The notes under the pieces are model-generated. The model ran no database searches. It saw only the letters and a list, made by a program, of their open reading frames with translations, and was not told the origin of the DNA. This document shows positions 45,684-54,763 of a DNA stretch of 64,000 nucleotides, one piece after another. Position 1 is the first letter of the stretch, and every line of letters begins with the position of its first letter. Source of the stretch: Verrucomicrobiaceae bacterium (lineage in GTDB: Bacteria; Verrucomicrobiota; Verrucomicrobiia; Verrucomicrobiales; Verrucomicrobiaceae); assembly GCA_027487315.1 (NCBI GenBank), contig JAIYDW010000107.1:1-64000 (forward strand). Reading direction: 5' to 3'. Position numbers and translations under genes: made by a program.

Positions 45684-45829
45684 CATCCCCACCCATGTTC
45701 CAAAAAGCCCCGCCTGCCAACCAAAGAAACCCACTCACGCGGTATGACCGGAGCACAACCACGCTCAATCTCAGGGCACCCACTCCACTCGTTCGACAGC
45801 ATAAGGCGACTCGGCTAGCAGTAAATGCC

Positions 45830-46477
45830 ATGCCCCCTCCCGAAACGCCTCTCCATCTCCCGGTCCGCCTCAAACGCGAAACCGATCTCAATTCCCAACT
45901 CGGCTGCACAGCAGCCCTCTCTGTCCTGCTACTCGCTGTGGCAACCTTCGCCTGTTGGGCGGGCACAAGCCCAGGCAAAAATCAATGGGTCGCCTGGGCT
46001 GTCGGCGGAGCTTTCGGTCTCTTTGGTCTTCTCTGCCTCATTTCCTACGTTCGCCAACGCCTCGCCTCCGGCATCCCGGAAACCATCGTCGAACTGTCAG
46101 TCGAGCCCCTGAAACCCGGACACAAAGCCAAACTCTGCCTGCTTCAGCGCGGCCCGGCCAACCTCAAATCCCTCAGCGCCCAGCTCCTCTGCCTCCAGCG
46201 AACCACCGTCCCCATTCCCAACGCTCCCGCCGGACGCCCCAGCACTCGCCTGGAGCAGCGAACCCTTCACCAGGAAACCTTGATCAAAGCCACGCACCTC
46301 CGTGTCGTAACCGGAGACCAATGGATGGAGACACTCGAATTCTCCCTGCCTTCCAACGCACCCGTCACATCCATCCAGGGCAACGTCGAAGTCCTCTGGA
46401 AAATCGAAGTCTGGGGCACCGGCCACGGCCTGGCCACCTTCATGCACCCCTTCGTCGTCCAGGTCCTCGCCGAATGA
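45830..46477 (+). CDS. Membrane protein of unknown function
   Basis: Protein of 215 aa with two N-terminal membrane helices, LGCTAALSVLLLAVATFACWAG and WVAWAVGGAFGLFGLLCLISYV, and then a cytosolic or periplasmic beta-rich domain (VELSVEPLKPGHKAKLCL, VTGDQWMETLEFSLPSNAPVTSIQGNVEVLWKIEVW). The long in-frame extension upstream of 45830 overlaps the yicC coding strand and is rejected. No family was recognised; the C-terminal pattern recalls a small Ig-like or arrestin-like beta sandwich. It is divergent from yicC. Confidence 0.65.
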   Translation: MPPPETPLHLPVRLKRETDLNSQLGCTAALSVLLLAVATFACWAGTSPGKNQWVAWAVGGAFGLFGLLCLISYVRQRLASGIPETIVELSVEPLKPGHKAKLCLLQRGPANLKSLSAQLLCLQRTTVPIPNAPAGRPSTRLEQRTLHQETLIKATHLRVVTGDQWMETLEFSLPSNAPVTSIQGNVEVLWKIEVWGTGHGLATFMHPFVVQVLAE

Positions 46478-46491
46478 CCAGCACCCCTCCG

Positions 46492-47604
46492 TCAACTCAC
46501 CCGCCCCACCCCCGCCTGCTTCAAAGCAGCCCGCACCATCAGCACCTCCCCCACATTCTCCCCCGTCAGCAACCCCACCAGACGCCCCGTCAGCGGATCC
46601 ACCACCGGCACCGCCGGACACGACATCTCACGCAACACTCGCAACGCCTCCCCCAGCGGCATCAAAGGCGCCACCTTCTCCGCGCACACCTCCATCACCT
46701 CCCGCGCCAAATGCTCGGGCCCATGATCCGCCAGTGCCGCAATCAATCGCGTCCGGCTCACCATTCCCTGCATCCCTCCCGCCTCATCCAGCACCGGAAA
46801 ATCCTGCTGCGTCCCCGCCAGCAAATGATTCACCGCTACCCGCAGCTCCGCATCCGCTGCCAGCGCATGAAACTCCACCATCATCGCATCCCGCACCACC
46901 AGGGACCGCGTCGCCTCCTCCTGCGTCACCACCGACGCCTCCTGACCCGCCGCCACAAAAATGAAGAACGCGATCAGCAATAGAAACGGCTGAAACGTCC
47001 CCGACAGCAGCATCACCACCACCACCAGCGCCGCAATCCCCTGACCCATCGTCGCCGCCCACCGCGTCGCCTTCTCATAATCCGTCACCATCGCCAGCAG
47101 CGCCCGCAAAATCCGACCCCCATCCATCGGAAACGCCGGCACCAAATTGAACACCACCATGAAGATGTTCCACATCATCAAATGCTGCCAAAACCCGCCG
47201 CTCTGGTGGAACGCGTAGTTCGCGTCAAACCGCACCCGCAACCCCAGCACAATCGCGATCCCCGCCGCGATCGCCACATTCACCATCGGCCCCGCCAGCG
47301 CTACCACAAACTCATGCAGCGGCGTCCGCGGCATCCGCTCCAGCCTCGCCACCCCCCCAATCGGCAACAGCGTGATGTCTGGCGTTTTGATCCCATACAT
47401 CCGCGCCGCAAACACATGCCCAAACTCATGCAGCAGCACGCAAAAGAACATCGCGCACACCAGCACCACCGCAGCCAGCCCGCCATCCGCTCCCTGACCC
47501 CCTCCCGTCCCTTGCACCGCCACAAACAGCAGCAGCAAAAAGAACGTCAAATGCACCCGCACCTCAGTTCCAGCGATCGTAGCCAGCCGAAAAGACCATT
47601 TCAT
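46492..47604 (-). CDS. Site-2 protease (M50) with C-terminal CBS domains
   Basis: Intramembrane metalloprotease of 370 aa. Membrane helices carry the zinc motif HEFGH in CVLLHEFGHVFAARMYGI and the second site MDGGRILRAL (the NPDG-type, here AFPMDGG). After the six-helix core two CBS domains follow (RDAMMVEFHALAADAELRVAV... and PLMPLGEALRVLREMSCPAVPV...), as in the SpoIVFB-like M50B subgroup that senses adenosine nucleotides. The start at 47604 (ATG) is preferred over a GTG two codons upstream. The gene lies 82 bp downstream of clpP on the same strand. Confidence 0.9.
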   Translation of the reverse strand: MKWSFRLATIAGTEVRVHLTFFLLLLFVAVQGTGGGQGADGGLAAVVLVCAMFFCVLLHEFGHVFAARMYGIKTPDITLLPIGGVARLERMPRTPLHEFVVALAGPMVNVAIAAGIAIVLGLRVRFDANYAFHQSGGFWQHLMMWNIFMVVFNLVPAFPMDGGRILRALLAMVTDYEKATRWAATMGQGIAALVVVVMLLSGTFQPFLLLIAFFIFVAAGQEASVVTQEEATRSLVVRDAMMVEFHALAADAELRVAVNHLLAGTQQDFPVLDEAGGMQGMVSRTRLIAALADHGPEHLAREVMEVCAEKVAPLMPLGEALRVLREMSCPAVPVVDPLTGRLVGLLTGENVGEVLMVRAALKQAGVGRVS

Positions 47605-47624
47605 ACCCACCCATACGCAACGAA

Positions 47625-47644
47625 GCCGGGTTTAGCAACCCGGC
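47625..47644 (-). terminator. Hairpin after clpP
   Basis: GCCGGGTT (47625-47632) and AACCCGGC (47637-47644) form an 8-bp perfect stem with a 4-base loop, between the clpP stop and the site-2 protease start on the minus strand. It lacks a clear U-tract, so Rho-independent termination is uncertain. Confidence 0.4.
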
Positions 47645-47685
47645 CCCGCCTCCCATCGCTCAATCGATGGCTAAATCAAAACGGC

Positions 47686-48375
47686 TCAGCTCTTCGACGC
47701 CGCAGCCAAAGCCGCCGCAGCCGCTTCCGTCTCACGCCGACTCTCCAGCACCTTGTCCACCAACCCATAAGACGCCGCCTCAGCCGCGCTCATGTAATTG
47801 TCCCGATCCGAATCCCGCTCGATCTGCTCCGTCGTCTTGCCCGTGTGATGCGCCAAAATCCGGTTCAACCGGCGCTTCAGCTTGTACATGAAATCCACCG
47901 TCCGCTCCACATCCGACGCAGTCCCACGTGCCCCACCCGACACTTGGTGAATCATGATGTCCGAGTTCGGCAACGCAAACCGCTTGCCATGCGTCCCCGC
48001 GGACAAAAGCACCGCACCCATGCTCGCCGCGATCCCAATGCAATACGTGTTCACATCACAGGTCACAAACTGCATCGTATCATAAATCGCCAACCCCGCC
48101 GTCACCGAACCCCCGGGGCTGTTGATGTACATGTGAATGTCCTTCTTCGGATCCTGCATCTGCAAAAACAACAACTGCGCAATGATGATGTTCGCCACCT
48201 GATCATCCACAGGCGTGCCCAGGAACACGATCCGGTCCTTCAGCAGGCGCGAGTAAATGTCATAGGCCCGCTCAACACGGCCCTCACTCTCGATCACGGT
48301 CGGAATCACGTAGCCGGATGGACCAGCATAAGGAGGAGTAACAAGAGACGGATAATCAGAGAAAGGAGGATTCAT
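47686..48375 (-). CDS. clpP: ATP-dependent Clp protease proteolytic subunit
   Basis: Serine peptidase of 229 aa forming the tetradecameric Clp core. Catalytic serine is in [11 protein letters not shown], histidine in [11 protein letters not shown], and aspartate in [31 protein letters not shown] and [19 protein letters not shown] are characteristic. The start at 48375 is preferred since a 25-codon upstream extension (to 48450) reads as promoter or spacer. ClpX and trigger factor are not adjacent. The C-terminus has an alanine-rich tail typical of extra length. Confidence 0.96.
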   Translation of the reverse strand: MNPPFSDYPSLVTPPYAGPSGYVIPTVIESEGRVERAYDIYSRLLKDRIVFLGTPVDDQVANIIIAQLLFLQMQDPKKDIHMYINSPGGSVTAGLAIYDTMQFVTCDVNTYCIGIAASMGAVLLSAGTHGKRFALPNSDIMIHQVSGGARGTASDVERTVDFMYKLKRRLNRILAHHTGKTTEQIERDSDRDNYMSAAEAASYGLVDKVLESRRETEAAAAALAAASKS

Positions 48376-48738
48376 AATGCGTGCAATGAACGAGCGGTGA
48401 AAGCCCTTGTCAATCGAACTGCGAAACCGTTGCAATTCCCCATTCAACAAAGCTCAACCCACTCAGGTTATTCATTCATCTCTACGTCTCCAAAAGCCTC
48501 TCAAAACCAAAGTTCTTCGCAGACTCATTAATCAGAGATGAGAATGGCAGGCCATAAAGTACCGTATTAAGTGCTGTGAATAACTGCCAAAACCGTGTTC
48601 CTCCCGTCACAATCGGACGTTCCACGTGACGGTCCTGTGGCAATAGATCGTGCCTAACCTGTGAAGTCTCACCGACAAGTCGCACTTCTGCGATCCTGTT
48701 CAGATTTGAGAAAAGAGTCGCCACACCCTATTCACAAG
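48376..48738. other. 363-bp intergenic region with DnaA-box-like motifs
   Basis: Non-coding gap between clpP and rnc. It contains TGTGAATAA (48576-48584), CTATTCACA (48728-48736, one mismatch to TTATNCACA) and, overlapping the rnc stop, the perfect DnaA box TTATCCACA (48739-48747). A half-site CGTTCCACGTG (48618-48628) resembles parS, and TTATTCATT (48469-48477) is a weaker box. An 80-codon minus-strand frame (48482-48724) crosses it but looks spurious. It may also hold the clpP promoter. I do not claim it is the replication origin. Confidence 0.5.
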
Positions 48739-49422
48739 TTATCCACAGTCTAATTTCGCTTCCCAAGCCACTCCCGCTGCCACCGCTTCCGCCTCTTTTT
48801 TCGATCGTCCCACCCCCCGACCCAGCACCCGCCCATTCCACCGCACCTCCACCACAAACGACCGATCATGATCCGGCCCTGAACTCTCCAGCACATGGTA
48901 CGTCGGAGCTTCCCGATTCAGTGATTGCAACTTCTCCTGCAGTCTTCCCTTCGGATTTTGATCCTCCGGCTGCGCCTGCAACAAAGCCAAATCCGGCTCA
49001 AACAATCGCTTCACCAGCTCCTGGCACGCCGCCATCCCCCCATCCAAATAAACCGCCCCCGTGATCGCCTCAAACGCATCCGCCAAAATCGAATCCCGAT
49101 CCCGCCCCCCATTCGCCTCTTCCCCACGATCCATCTTCAAAAACGCCCCCAACCCCATCCTCCGCGCCATGTTCGCCAGCGCCAGTGTCGATACCAGTCT
49201 CGACCGCCCCTTGCTCAGCGTCCCCTCATCCGCTCCTGACCACAGCCGAAACAGCACCTCAGACAAAGTCAATTGCAGCACCGCATCCCCCAAAAACTCC
49301 AACCGCTGATTCGATGGCACCTCATGCTTCAGCTTCTTCGCCAGACTCGCATGCGTCAGCGCCTCCTCCAGAAGCCTCGCATTGGAAAAGGTGTATCCGA
49401 TCAGCGACTCCAATGACGGCAT
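48739..49422 (-). CDS. rnc: Ribonuclease III
   Basis: Double-strand-specific endoribonuclease of 227 aa (typical length about 226-230), processing rRNA and structured RNA. The signature is NQRLEFLGDAVLQL, with the catalytic glutamate and aspartates in ADAFEAITGAVYLDGG, followed by a dsRNA-binding domain ending KEAEAVAAGVAWEAKL. The ATG at 49422 (MPSLESLIGYTF) is preferred; a GTG four codons earlier is possible. The stop codon overlaps the DnaA box TTATCCACA. clpP lies downstream on the same strand, separated by 363 bp. Confidence 0.95.
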   Translation of the reverse strand: MPSLESLIGYTFSNARLLEEALTHASLAKKLKHEVPSNQRLEFLGDAVLQLTLSEVLFRLWSGADEGTLSKGRSRLVSTLALANMARRMGLGAFLKMDRGEEANGGRDRDSILADAFEAITGAVYLDGGMAACQELVKRLFEPDLALLQAQPEDQNPKGRLQEKLQSLNREAPTYHVLESSGPDHDRSFVVEVRWNGRVLGRGVGRSKKEAEAVAAGVAWEAKLDCG

Positions 49423-49469
49423 AGTTTCAATCACGCTGGCAGCTCACTCAACACCGGAAAAACCAAAGA

Positions 49470-49546
49470 TGGGGTGATCGACGGGGCTCGAACCCGCGAC
49501 AACCGGTACCACAAACCGGGGCTCTACCAACTGAGCTACGACCACC
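49470..49546 (-). tRNA. tRNA-His (anticodon GUG)
   Basis: Minus-strand cloverleaf with acceptor GTGGTCG / CGATCAC, an extra 5' G (-1) facing the discriminator C as required for His-tRNA, D arm GCTC/GAGC, anticodon loop TTGTGGT giving GTG, T arm GCGGGTTCGAGCCCCG and an encoded CCA. Confidence 0.93.
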
Positions 49547-49674
49547 ATCTTGGGAAAGGGGAGAAACTAATAATCGCAAATCCCAACCGCGCCAGTGAAA
49601 AAAGAGCCCCTTCAAAGGCAACAAGTTTCCACAGCAAGGTTGAGAAACCGCCCTCCGAAACGTATCGTTCTCGT

Positions 49675-50826
49675 ATGAAAGCCGTCCTCCTCGCCGCTCT
49701 GCTGGTCTCACCCCTCGTTTGCACCTGCTCCGCTTTCGCCCAAACCCGCGGCCAGCAACCGGAGCAACTCACCCCCGAACAGCAAGCCGAACAGGAACGC
49801 CAACTGCGCGCCTTTGCCGATCGTGGCGACGCCGATGCTCAATTCGAACTCGGCCTCCGCTTCCTCACCGGCGAAGGCTTCAAGAAGGACGACAAAAAAG
49901 GCGTCGAATGGTTGGAGAAAGCCGCCAAAACCGGCCACCTCCGCGCCATGTACGTCTACGGCAGCCTCTTCGAAGACGGCGTCACCTTGGAGAAGGATGT
50001 GCCCAAAGCCGTCGAATGGTATCAAAAAGCTGCCGACGGCGGTTTCGTCATGGCCCAGCACTCCGTCGCCGTCGCCTACGAACTCGGACAAGGTGTGGAA
50101 AAGAATGTGAAAAAAGCCGCTGAATGGTTCGAGAAAGCCGCCTCCCAAAACTACCCGCCCTCCATGGCCGCGCTCGGCTCCAAACTCGAAAAAGGCGATG
50201 GCGTACCCAAGGACACCGCCCGCGCCGCCCTTCTCTTCTTCAAAGCCTCCAAACAAGAATTCGAACCCGCCATGGCCCGCATGGCCCACATGTACTACAC
50301 CGGCACCGGCGTCCCTCTGGATTACCGCCGCTCCTTCGGTTGGTACCAACGCGCCGCCCGCACCGGCGACGCCTGGTCCGCCAACGACCTCGCCTGGTTC
50401 CTTTCCACCTGTCCTGACGAATCCCTTCACAATGGCGAGCAAGCCGTCCTCATCGCCAAAGAAGCCCTCAAAATCCTTGCTGAATCCGGCAGCGAAGAAC
50501 GCCATGAAATGATCGACACCGTCGCCGCCGCCCACGCTCGCAACGGCGAATACGGCGAAGCCGTTCTCTGGCAGCAAAAAGCCATCTCCCTCCTCGCCGA
50601 AGACAAAGACGTCACCCCCGAACAACGCGAGAGCCTCAAACAAGAATTCGAAACCCGCCTCAAACTCTACCGCAAACAAAGCCCCTATACCGAGCCCGAA
50701 GCCGAAGGCGAAAAAGACGCCCAACCCCTCCCACAGGACACCATCCTCCAGGACGAAGGCATCCCCGAAGGCCCACCCCCCAGCAAAAAAGCCCCCGGCA
50801 AAAAACCCCGCGGCACCGTGGTCTGA
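49675..50826 (+). CDS. Secreted Sel1-repeat (tetratricopeptide-like) protein
   Basis: Exported protein of 383 aa (signal MKAVLLAALLVSPLVCTCSAFA). Several Sel1-like repeats are visible with the pattern LG...Y..G.GV.KD..KAV.WY.KAA: KGVEWLEKAAKTGHLRAMYVYG, KAVEWYQKAADGGFVMAQHS, KKAAEWFEKAASQNYPPSMAALG, RSFGWYQRAARTGDAWSAND. The C-terminus is charged and Pro/Lys-rich (PPPSKKAPGKKPRG). Such repeats mediate protein-protein contacts in the envelope; no specific partner is visible. Confidence 0.9.
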   Translation: MKAVLLAALLVSPLVCTCSAFAQTRGQQPEQLTPEQQAEQERQLRAFADRGDADAQFELGLRFLTGEGFKKDDKKGVEWLEKAAKTGHLRAMYVYGSLFEDGVTLEKDVPKAVEWYQKAADGGFVMAQHSVAVAYELGQGVEKNVKKAAEWFEKAASQNYPPSMAALGSKLEKGDGVPKDTARAALLFFKASKQEFEPAMARMAHMYYTGTGVPLDYRRSFGWYQRAARTGDAWSANDLAWFLSTCPDESLHNGEQAVLIAKEALKILAESGSEERHEMIDTVAAAHARNGEYGEAVLWQQKAISLLAEDKDVTPEQRESLKQEFETRLKLYRKQSPYTEPEAEGEKDAQPLPQDTILQDEGIPEGPPPSKKAPGKKPRGTVV

Positions 50827-50920
50827 TCCAGCTTGGCCTGAATAGCCCACTAAGACTTCGCGTCAGAGTCTCCACCATCGCTCCCTGGCTGCGCACTTGT
50901 GTTTGCACCCAGAATGCGGC

Positions 50921-53464
50921 ATGGCTCTATCGCTCAGCATGAACGCCTCGCCGGACTCCGCCTCCATCTTCCCCCCGACACCCAACAGTGTCCCATTGGC
51001 GGTGCGGCCTGCAGGCAAATTCTTCAACCTGGCCGATGATTCAACCTGGTGGATGAACGGCATCACCTACGGTCCCTTTCCTCCCAATCCCGCCGGCGAA
51101 CCCTTCCCCGAAACCGAACGCCTGGAGTCCGATCTGCGCATGATCGCCACCCTCGGCTTCAATACCCTCCGCATCTACTCACCGCCCACCCCCACCCTCC
51201 GCAGCGCCGCCCAAAAAAACGGCCTTCGCCTCCTCGTCACTTTGACCTGGACCGATCACGTCGACTTCCTCTCCGACGGCTCCCAAGTCGCCGCCATCCT
51301 CGACACCATCACCAAACAAGCCTGCGATCTCGCCGGAGATCCCACCATCGCCGCCATCCTCGTCGGCAATGAAATCGACAAAGGCCTCGTCCGCTGGATG
51401 GGACCCCGCCGTGTCCAACACTTCCTCGAACGCCTCATCGCCACCGTGCGCCGCGCCGCGCCCGGCATCCCCTGCGGCTACGCCACCTATCCCTCCACCG
51501 GCTACCTCATGCCGCGCACCGCCGACTTCTTCGCGGTGAACATCTACCTCGAAGATCCCGCCGCCCTCTCCGCCTACCTCCACGGCCTGCAAAACCTCGC
51601 TGGCAACAAGCCCCTCCTGATCACCGAGTTCGGTCTCGACGTCAAAACCCACGGTGTCGAAAAACAAGCCGAAGTCATGCGCTGGCAGCGCCAAGTCGCT
51701 CTCGATGCCGGCACCGCCGGCAGCATCTGGTTCGCCTTCACCGACGAATGGTACCGCGGTGGCCGACTCGTCACCGACTGGCAATTCGGCATCGTCGCCG
51801 CCGGACGCCAACCCCGCCCCGTTTGCGCCCTCCTCGCCAACGTGCCGCGCCGCCTCGATCCTCCCATCGATTCCCTCTCCATCTCCGTCATCGTCTGCAC
51901 CCGCAACGGCTCCAAAACCCTCCCCGCCTGCCTGGAGTCCATCAAACGCCTGCGCTACCTCAAATTCGAAGTCCTCGTCATCGATGACGGCTCCACCGAT
52001 GCCGTCCCGGACATCATCAAAGCCTACCCCACCGTGCGCGCCTTCCGTCAGGAACCCGCAGGCCTCAGCGCCGCGCGCAACCTCGGCATGAAGGAGGCCC
52101 GCGGCACCTTGCTCGCCTACACCGACGACGACTGCATGGTTCACCCCGACTGGTTGATCCATCTCGCCCGCGCCTTCACCTGCGATGAAAAAGTCGTCGC
52201 CGCCGGCGGTCCCAACATCCCTCCGCCCCCTCGCAACGGCACCGAATCCGTCGTCGCCGCCGCACCCGGTTCACCCGCCCACGTCCTCCTCAACGACACC
52301 GAGGCCGAACACCTCCCCGGCTGCAACCTCGCCATTCGCAAAACCGCCCTCGAAGCCATCGGCGGCTTCCGTCCCGTCTTCACCACCGCCGGCGACGACG
52401 TCGACATCTGTTGGCGCCTCCGCGAAGCCGGCGGCACCCTCAAATACGTCCCCGGTGCTATGGTCTGGCACCACCGCCGCTTCACCGTCAGCGCCTACTT
52501 GCGCCAGCAGCGCGGTTATGGCCGCGCCGAATCCCTGCTCATGAAAGAGCACCCCGCACGCTTCGGTCCGTTCGGCGGCGCTCGCTGGCGCGGTTGCATC
52601 TACGGCGACTCCCTTCCCGTCAACGACCCCGCTGAAGGCGCCGTCTACTTTGGCCCTTTCGGCAACGCTCCCTTCCAGGGCATCTACCGCCAAGCCACCG
52701 GCTACCTGGTCGAGTGGGCTTCCGGATTGCTCTGGCCCGCCCTCGCCGTCGTCGCCTGCTGCTTCCGCCAGTTCGAAATCGCCACCGCCATCGCCCTGCT
52801 CGCGCTGGTTGCCGCCGCCGTCCGCCTGTATCGCCTGCCACCTCCCCCCTTCACCTTGAGCTGGCTTCAAGAGTCGCTCTTGCTCGCCCTCTGCTTCGTA
52901 CAACCCCTCGTTCGCGAAGCCGCCCGCGTCTGGGGCATGATCCGCCTCGGCGCTCGTCCCGGCGGAGCCCCCACTCAGGTCGAACATCCTCTCCCCCCAC
53001 CGCCGCCGCAAAAATGGGCCCTCCCCATCAGCGAACTCGAATTCTGGAGCGACTCCAGCGCCGACCGCCACCTCTGGCTGCCCGCTCTCCAAACCGAACT
53101 CCAAACCCTCAAACTCGCCGCCCGCCGCGACGACGGCTGGCGCCGCTTCGACTTCGAAGCCTATCCCAAAGCCGAGATCTCGCCTGCCGTCTTGAGCGTC
53201 ACCGAATACCACGGCGGAGCCCGCTGTTTGACCCGCGTCCGACTCCTCCTCCGTTTCACCCCCGGTCTCCTCATCGCCATCCTCATGCTCCTCGCCTTGG
53301 AGACCGCGCTCTACTTCAACCCGCGACCCCGCCTCCACCTCCTCGGCCTCGGCAGCCTCATCACCACCGCCAGCCTCCTCGTCATCATCCCACCCCTTCT
53401 TCTGCGCCCCCTCCGCCGCGCCGCCCTCTCCGCCGCCACTCGCGCTGGCCTCAAACGCGTTTGA
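50921..53464 (+). CDS. Glycoside hydrolase-like / family 2 glycosyltransferase fusion, membrane protein
   Basis: Bifunctional-looking protein of 847 aa. Residues about 30-300 resemble a clan GH-A (beta/alpha)8 glycosidase with acid/base E151 in GNEID and nucleophile E236 in TEFG. Residues about 322-550 are a GT2 glycosyltransferase: VIVCTRNGSKTLPACLES, VIDDGSTD, YTDDDCMVHPDW and GDDVDICWRLREAGG. Then two membrane helices (SGLLWPALAVVACCF, IALLALVAAAVRLY) and further hydrophobic regions near the C-terminus. The nearest start is 50921 (MALS...) or 50939 (MNAS...); the frame extends further upstream only by a TTG. It lies 95 bp after the Sel1 gene and may couple synthesis and trimming or cyclisation of a glucan. 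Confidence 0.83.
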   Translation: MALSLSMNASPDSASIFPPTPNSVPLAVRPAGKFFNLADDSTWWMNGITYGPFPPNPAGEPFPETERLESDLRMIATLGFNTLRIYSPPTPTLRSAAQKNGLRLLVTLTWTDHVDFLSDGSQVAAILDTITKQACDLAGDPTIAAILVGNEIDKGLVRWMGPRRVQHFLERLIATVRRAAPGIPCGYATYPSTGYLMPRTADFFAVNIYLEDPAALSAYLHGLQNLAGNKPLLITEFGLDVKTHGVEKQAEVMRWQRQVALDAGTAGSIWFAFTDEWYRGGRLVTDWQFGIVAAGRQPRPVCALLANVPRRLDPPIDSLSISVIVCTRNGSKTLPACLESIKRLRYLKFEVLVIDDGSTDAVPDIIKAYPTVRAFRQEPAGLSAARNLGMKEARGTLLAYTDDDCMVHPDWLIHLARAFTCDEKVVAAGGPNIPPPPRNGTESVVAAAPGSPAHVLLNDTEAEHLPGCNLAIRKTALEAIGGFRPVFTTAGDDVDICWRLREAGGTLKYVPGAMVWHHRRFTVSAYLRQQRGYGRAESLLMKEHPARFGPFGGARWRGCIYGDSLPVNDPAEGAVYFGPFGNAPFQGIYRQATGYLVEWASGLLWPALAVVACCFRQFEIATAIALLALVAAAVRLYRLPPPPFTLSWLQESLLLALCFVQPLVREAARVWGMIRLGARPGGAPTQVEHPLPPPPPQKWALPISELEFWSDSSADRHLWLPALQTELQTLKLAARRDDGWRRFDFEAYPKAEISPAVLSVTEYHGGARCLTRVRLLLRFTPGLLIAILMLLALETALYFNPRPRLHLLGLGSLITTASLLVIIPPLLLRPLRRAALSAATRAGLKRV

Positions 53465-53473
53465 TCCCTCTTC

Positions 53474-53854
53474 ATGATGAACCCCTCCGCCATCATCCGG
53501 CTCCTTCTCCTCTGCCTCCTGCTCGCCCCTCTCGCCTGCAACCGCGAACCCATCGAAGCCTCTTACGACGACCTCGTCTGGAAGAACGATCTCTACCTCC
53601 TCGGCGGCAACCCCTTCACCGGCACCGCCCGCGCCCTGCATCCCAACGGCAAACCCAAAGCCGAATACCCCTTCGTCGAAGGCCGCTTCCACGGCATCGT
53701 CCGCGAGTGGTGGGAAAACGGCCAGCAATCCGTCGAAACCCACTTCGAAAACGGCCAACGCCACGGCAGCAACCGCTACTGGAACCCCGAAGGCAAACTC
53801 ACCAAAGAACAAATCTACGACCACGACAAGTCCATCAGCGAGAAGCACTATTAG
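53474..53854 (+). CDS. MORN-repeat (YwqK-like) lipoprotein
   Basis: Predicted lipoprotein of 126 aa: leader MMNPSAIIRLLLLCLLLAPLAC with lipobox (LAC). The body contains MORN-type repeats (GTARALHPNGKPKAEYPF, GIVREWWENGQQSVETHF, GSNRYWNPEGKLTKEQIY) of the kind named YwqK or antitoxin-like in databases. Ends YDHDKSISEKHY. The last 100-120 bases of this gene reappear in damaged form twice downstream (54676-54735, 55233-55348), which marks this locus as recombinationally active. There is no toxin gene beside it. Confidence 0.82.
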   Translation: MMNPSAIIRLLLLCLLLAPLACNREPIEASYDDLVWKNDLYLLGGNPFTGTARALHPNGKPKAEYPFVEGRFHGIVREWWENGQQSVETHFENGQRHGSNRYWNPEGKLTKEQIYDHDKSISEKHY

Positions 53855-53902
53855 ACCGGTTCTCGAAAAGAGTGTCATTGGGATCCGGCGAGCGCTGCGG
53901 TC
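53854..53902 (+). repeat. Spacer direct repeat, copy A
   Basis: Starts GACCGGTTCTCGAAAAGAGT, right at the MORN gene stop, and continues to ..GCGGTCTC. Copy B at 56797-56845 matches with five substitutions over about 49 bases. A weaker relative is at 54613-54654. The two strong copies bracket a 2.9-kb accessory patch. Confidence 0.75.
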
Positions 53903-54074
53903 TCAATGAGCGGCTAACGCAACCTGCCAGGCACTTTTACTCGCCAGCGGAGGATTTTCGAGCATTCTCCATTGGCTGGCAGTTGGCCTGCACGCCGTCC
54001 TCACGCCTTTGCCGGCATGCTCGTGCAGGACCAAAACAACAACTGAACGACTTCGTTTCATCCCTCTCCGAATC

Positions 54075-54590
54075 ATGGGCATCCAGGAAAAAGTAAAACA
54101 CGAACTCAAGGCGGTAATCTTGGTGACACTGTTCTTCGCCGCATGGCTGGGAGTCCTGACGGGCCTCAAGGTGCTCATTCTTGAGGACTATCAGATTCGT
54201 TTCGGCAGTATCTCAGCGGTGCTGATCGGCGCGTTGATCCTCGCGAAGGTCGTACTGATCTTGGAACACGTTTCGCTGGGCGGGTGGCTTCGGAAGCAAC
54301 CCGTTTTGGTCGACGTGATCCTGCGCACCCTCCTCTATGCGCTCGGAACATTGGTGGTCCTTTTGTTGGAAAAGGCTTTCGAATCGCGGCATGAGCGTGG
54401 CGGAGTTGGCCCCGCCCTCATGAAAGTTTTCCAACACCGTGACATCCCGCACATTTGGGCGAACACCATTTGCGTGACGGGAGCCTTGCTTTTCTACAAC
54501 CTGCTCTCCGCACTCAACCGCTACCTCGGAACGGGCGGGCTGGCCCGCGTTTTCCTAAACCCTCAAAAAGAAGATGCGCGCATCGACTAA
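54075..54590 (+). CDS. Integral membrane protein of unknown function
   Basis: Hypothetical protein of 171 aa with about four hydrophobic helices: AVILVTLFFAAWLGVLTGL, SISAVLIGALILAKVVLIL, VILRTLLYALGTLVVLLLE and ITVTGALLFY-like ICVTGALLFYNLL. It is opened by the ATG at 54075 (MGIQEKVKHELKAV). Function cannot be named. It lies in the accessory patch between the MORN gene and a damaged MORN copy. Its codon choice has more G- and T-ending codons than the conserved genes just upstream, which fits with acquisition. Confidence 0.72.
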   Translation: MGIQEKVKHELKAVILVTLFFAAWLGVLTGLKVLILEDYQIRFGSISAVLIGALILAKVVLILEHVSLGGWLRKQPVLVDVILRTLLYALGTLVVLLLEKAFESRHERGGVGPALMKVFQHRDIPHIWANTICVTGALLFYNLLSALNRYLGTGGLARVFLNPQKEDARID

Positions 54591-54675
54591 AACCAGCCCT
54601 CCTAGCCAGCGAGACCGCTTCCCGAAAAAATGGCCCTTTTGATCAAGCGGCTCCATTCGCAAGGAAGATTTCAAA

Positions 54676-54735
54676 AGCAAACGCATCAAAGAACAATTCT
54701 ACGACCACGACAAATCCATCAGCGAGAAGCACAAT
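54676..54735 (+). pseudogene. Degraded 3' end of MORN lipoprotein gene, copy 2
   Basis: The segment GCAAACGCATCAAAGAACAA and onwards to CCATCAGCGAGAAGCAC strongly resembles the last ~55 bases of the MORN gene (positions 53797-53850 region), including TCTACGACCACGACAAATCC. The stop is lost and no complete reading frame exists. It lies about 0.9 kb after the intact gene. Confidence 0.8.
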
Positions 54736-54763
54736 CAAAAAAGTTGCCCTATATTTTTGTTCC

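Noticed and set aside
48618-48631. Third parS site
   Set aside because: Only the left half (GTTCCACGTG) matches; the right half does not, so it is reported as a degenerate half-site only.
48482-48724. 80-codon minus-strand reading frame in the clpP/rnc gap
   Set aside because: No homology I can name, no start-site support, and it covers the DnaA-box-like sites.
52271-53878. 535-codon minus-strand frame across the glycosidase/GT2 gene
   Set aside because: Same shadow pattern, and it runs over the MORN gene as well.
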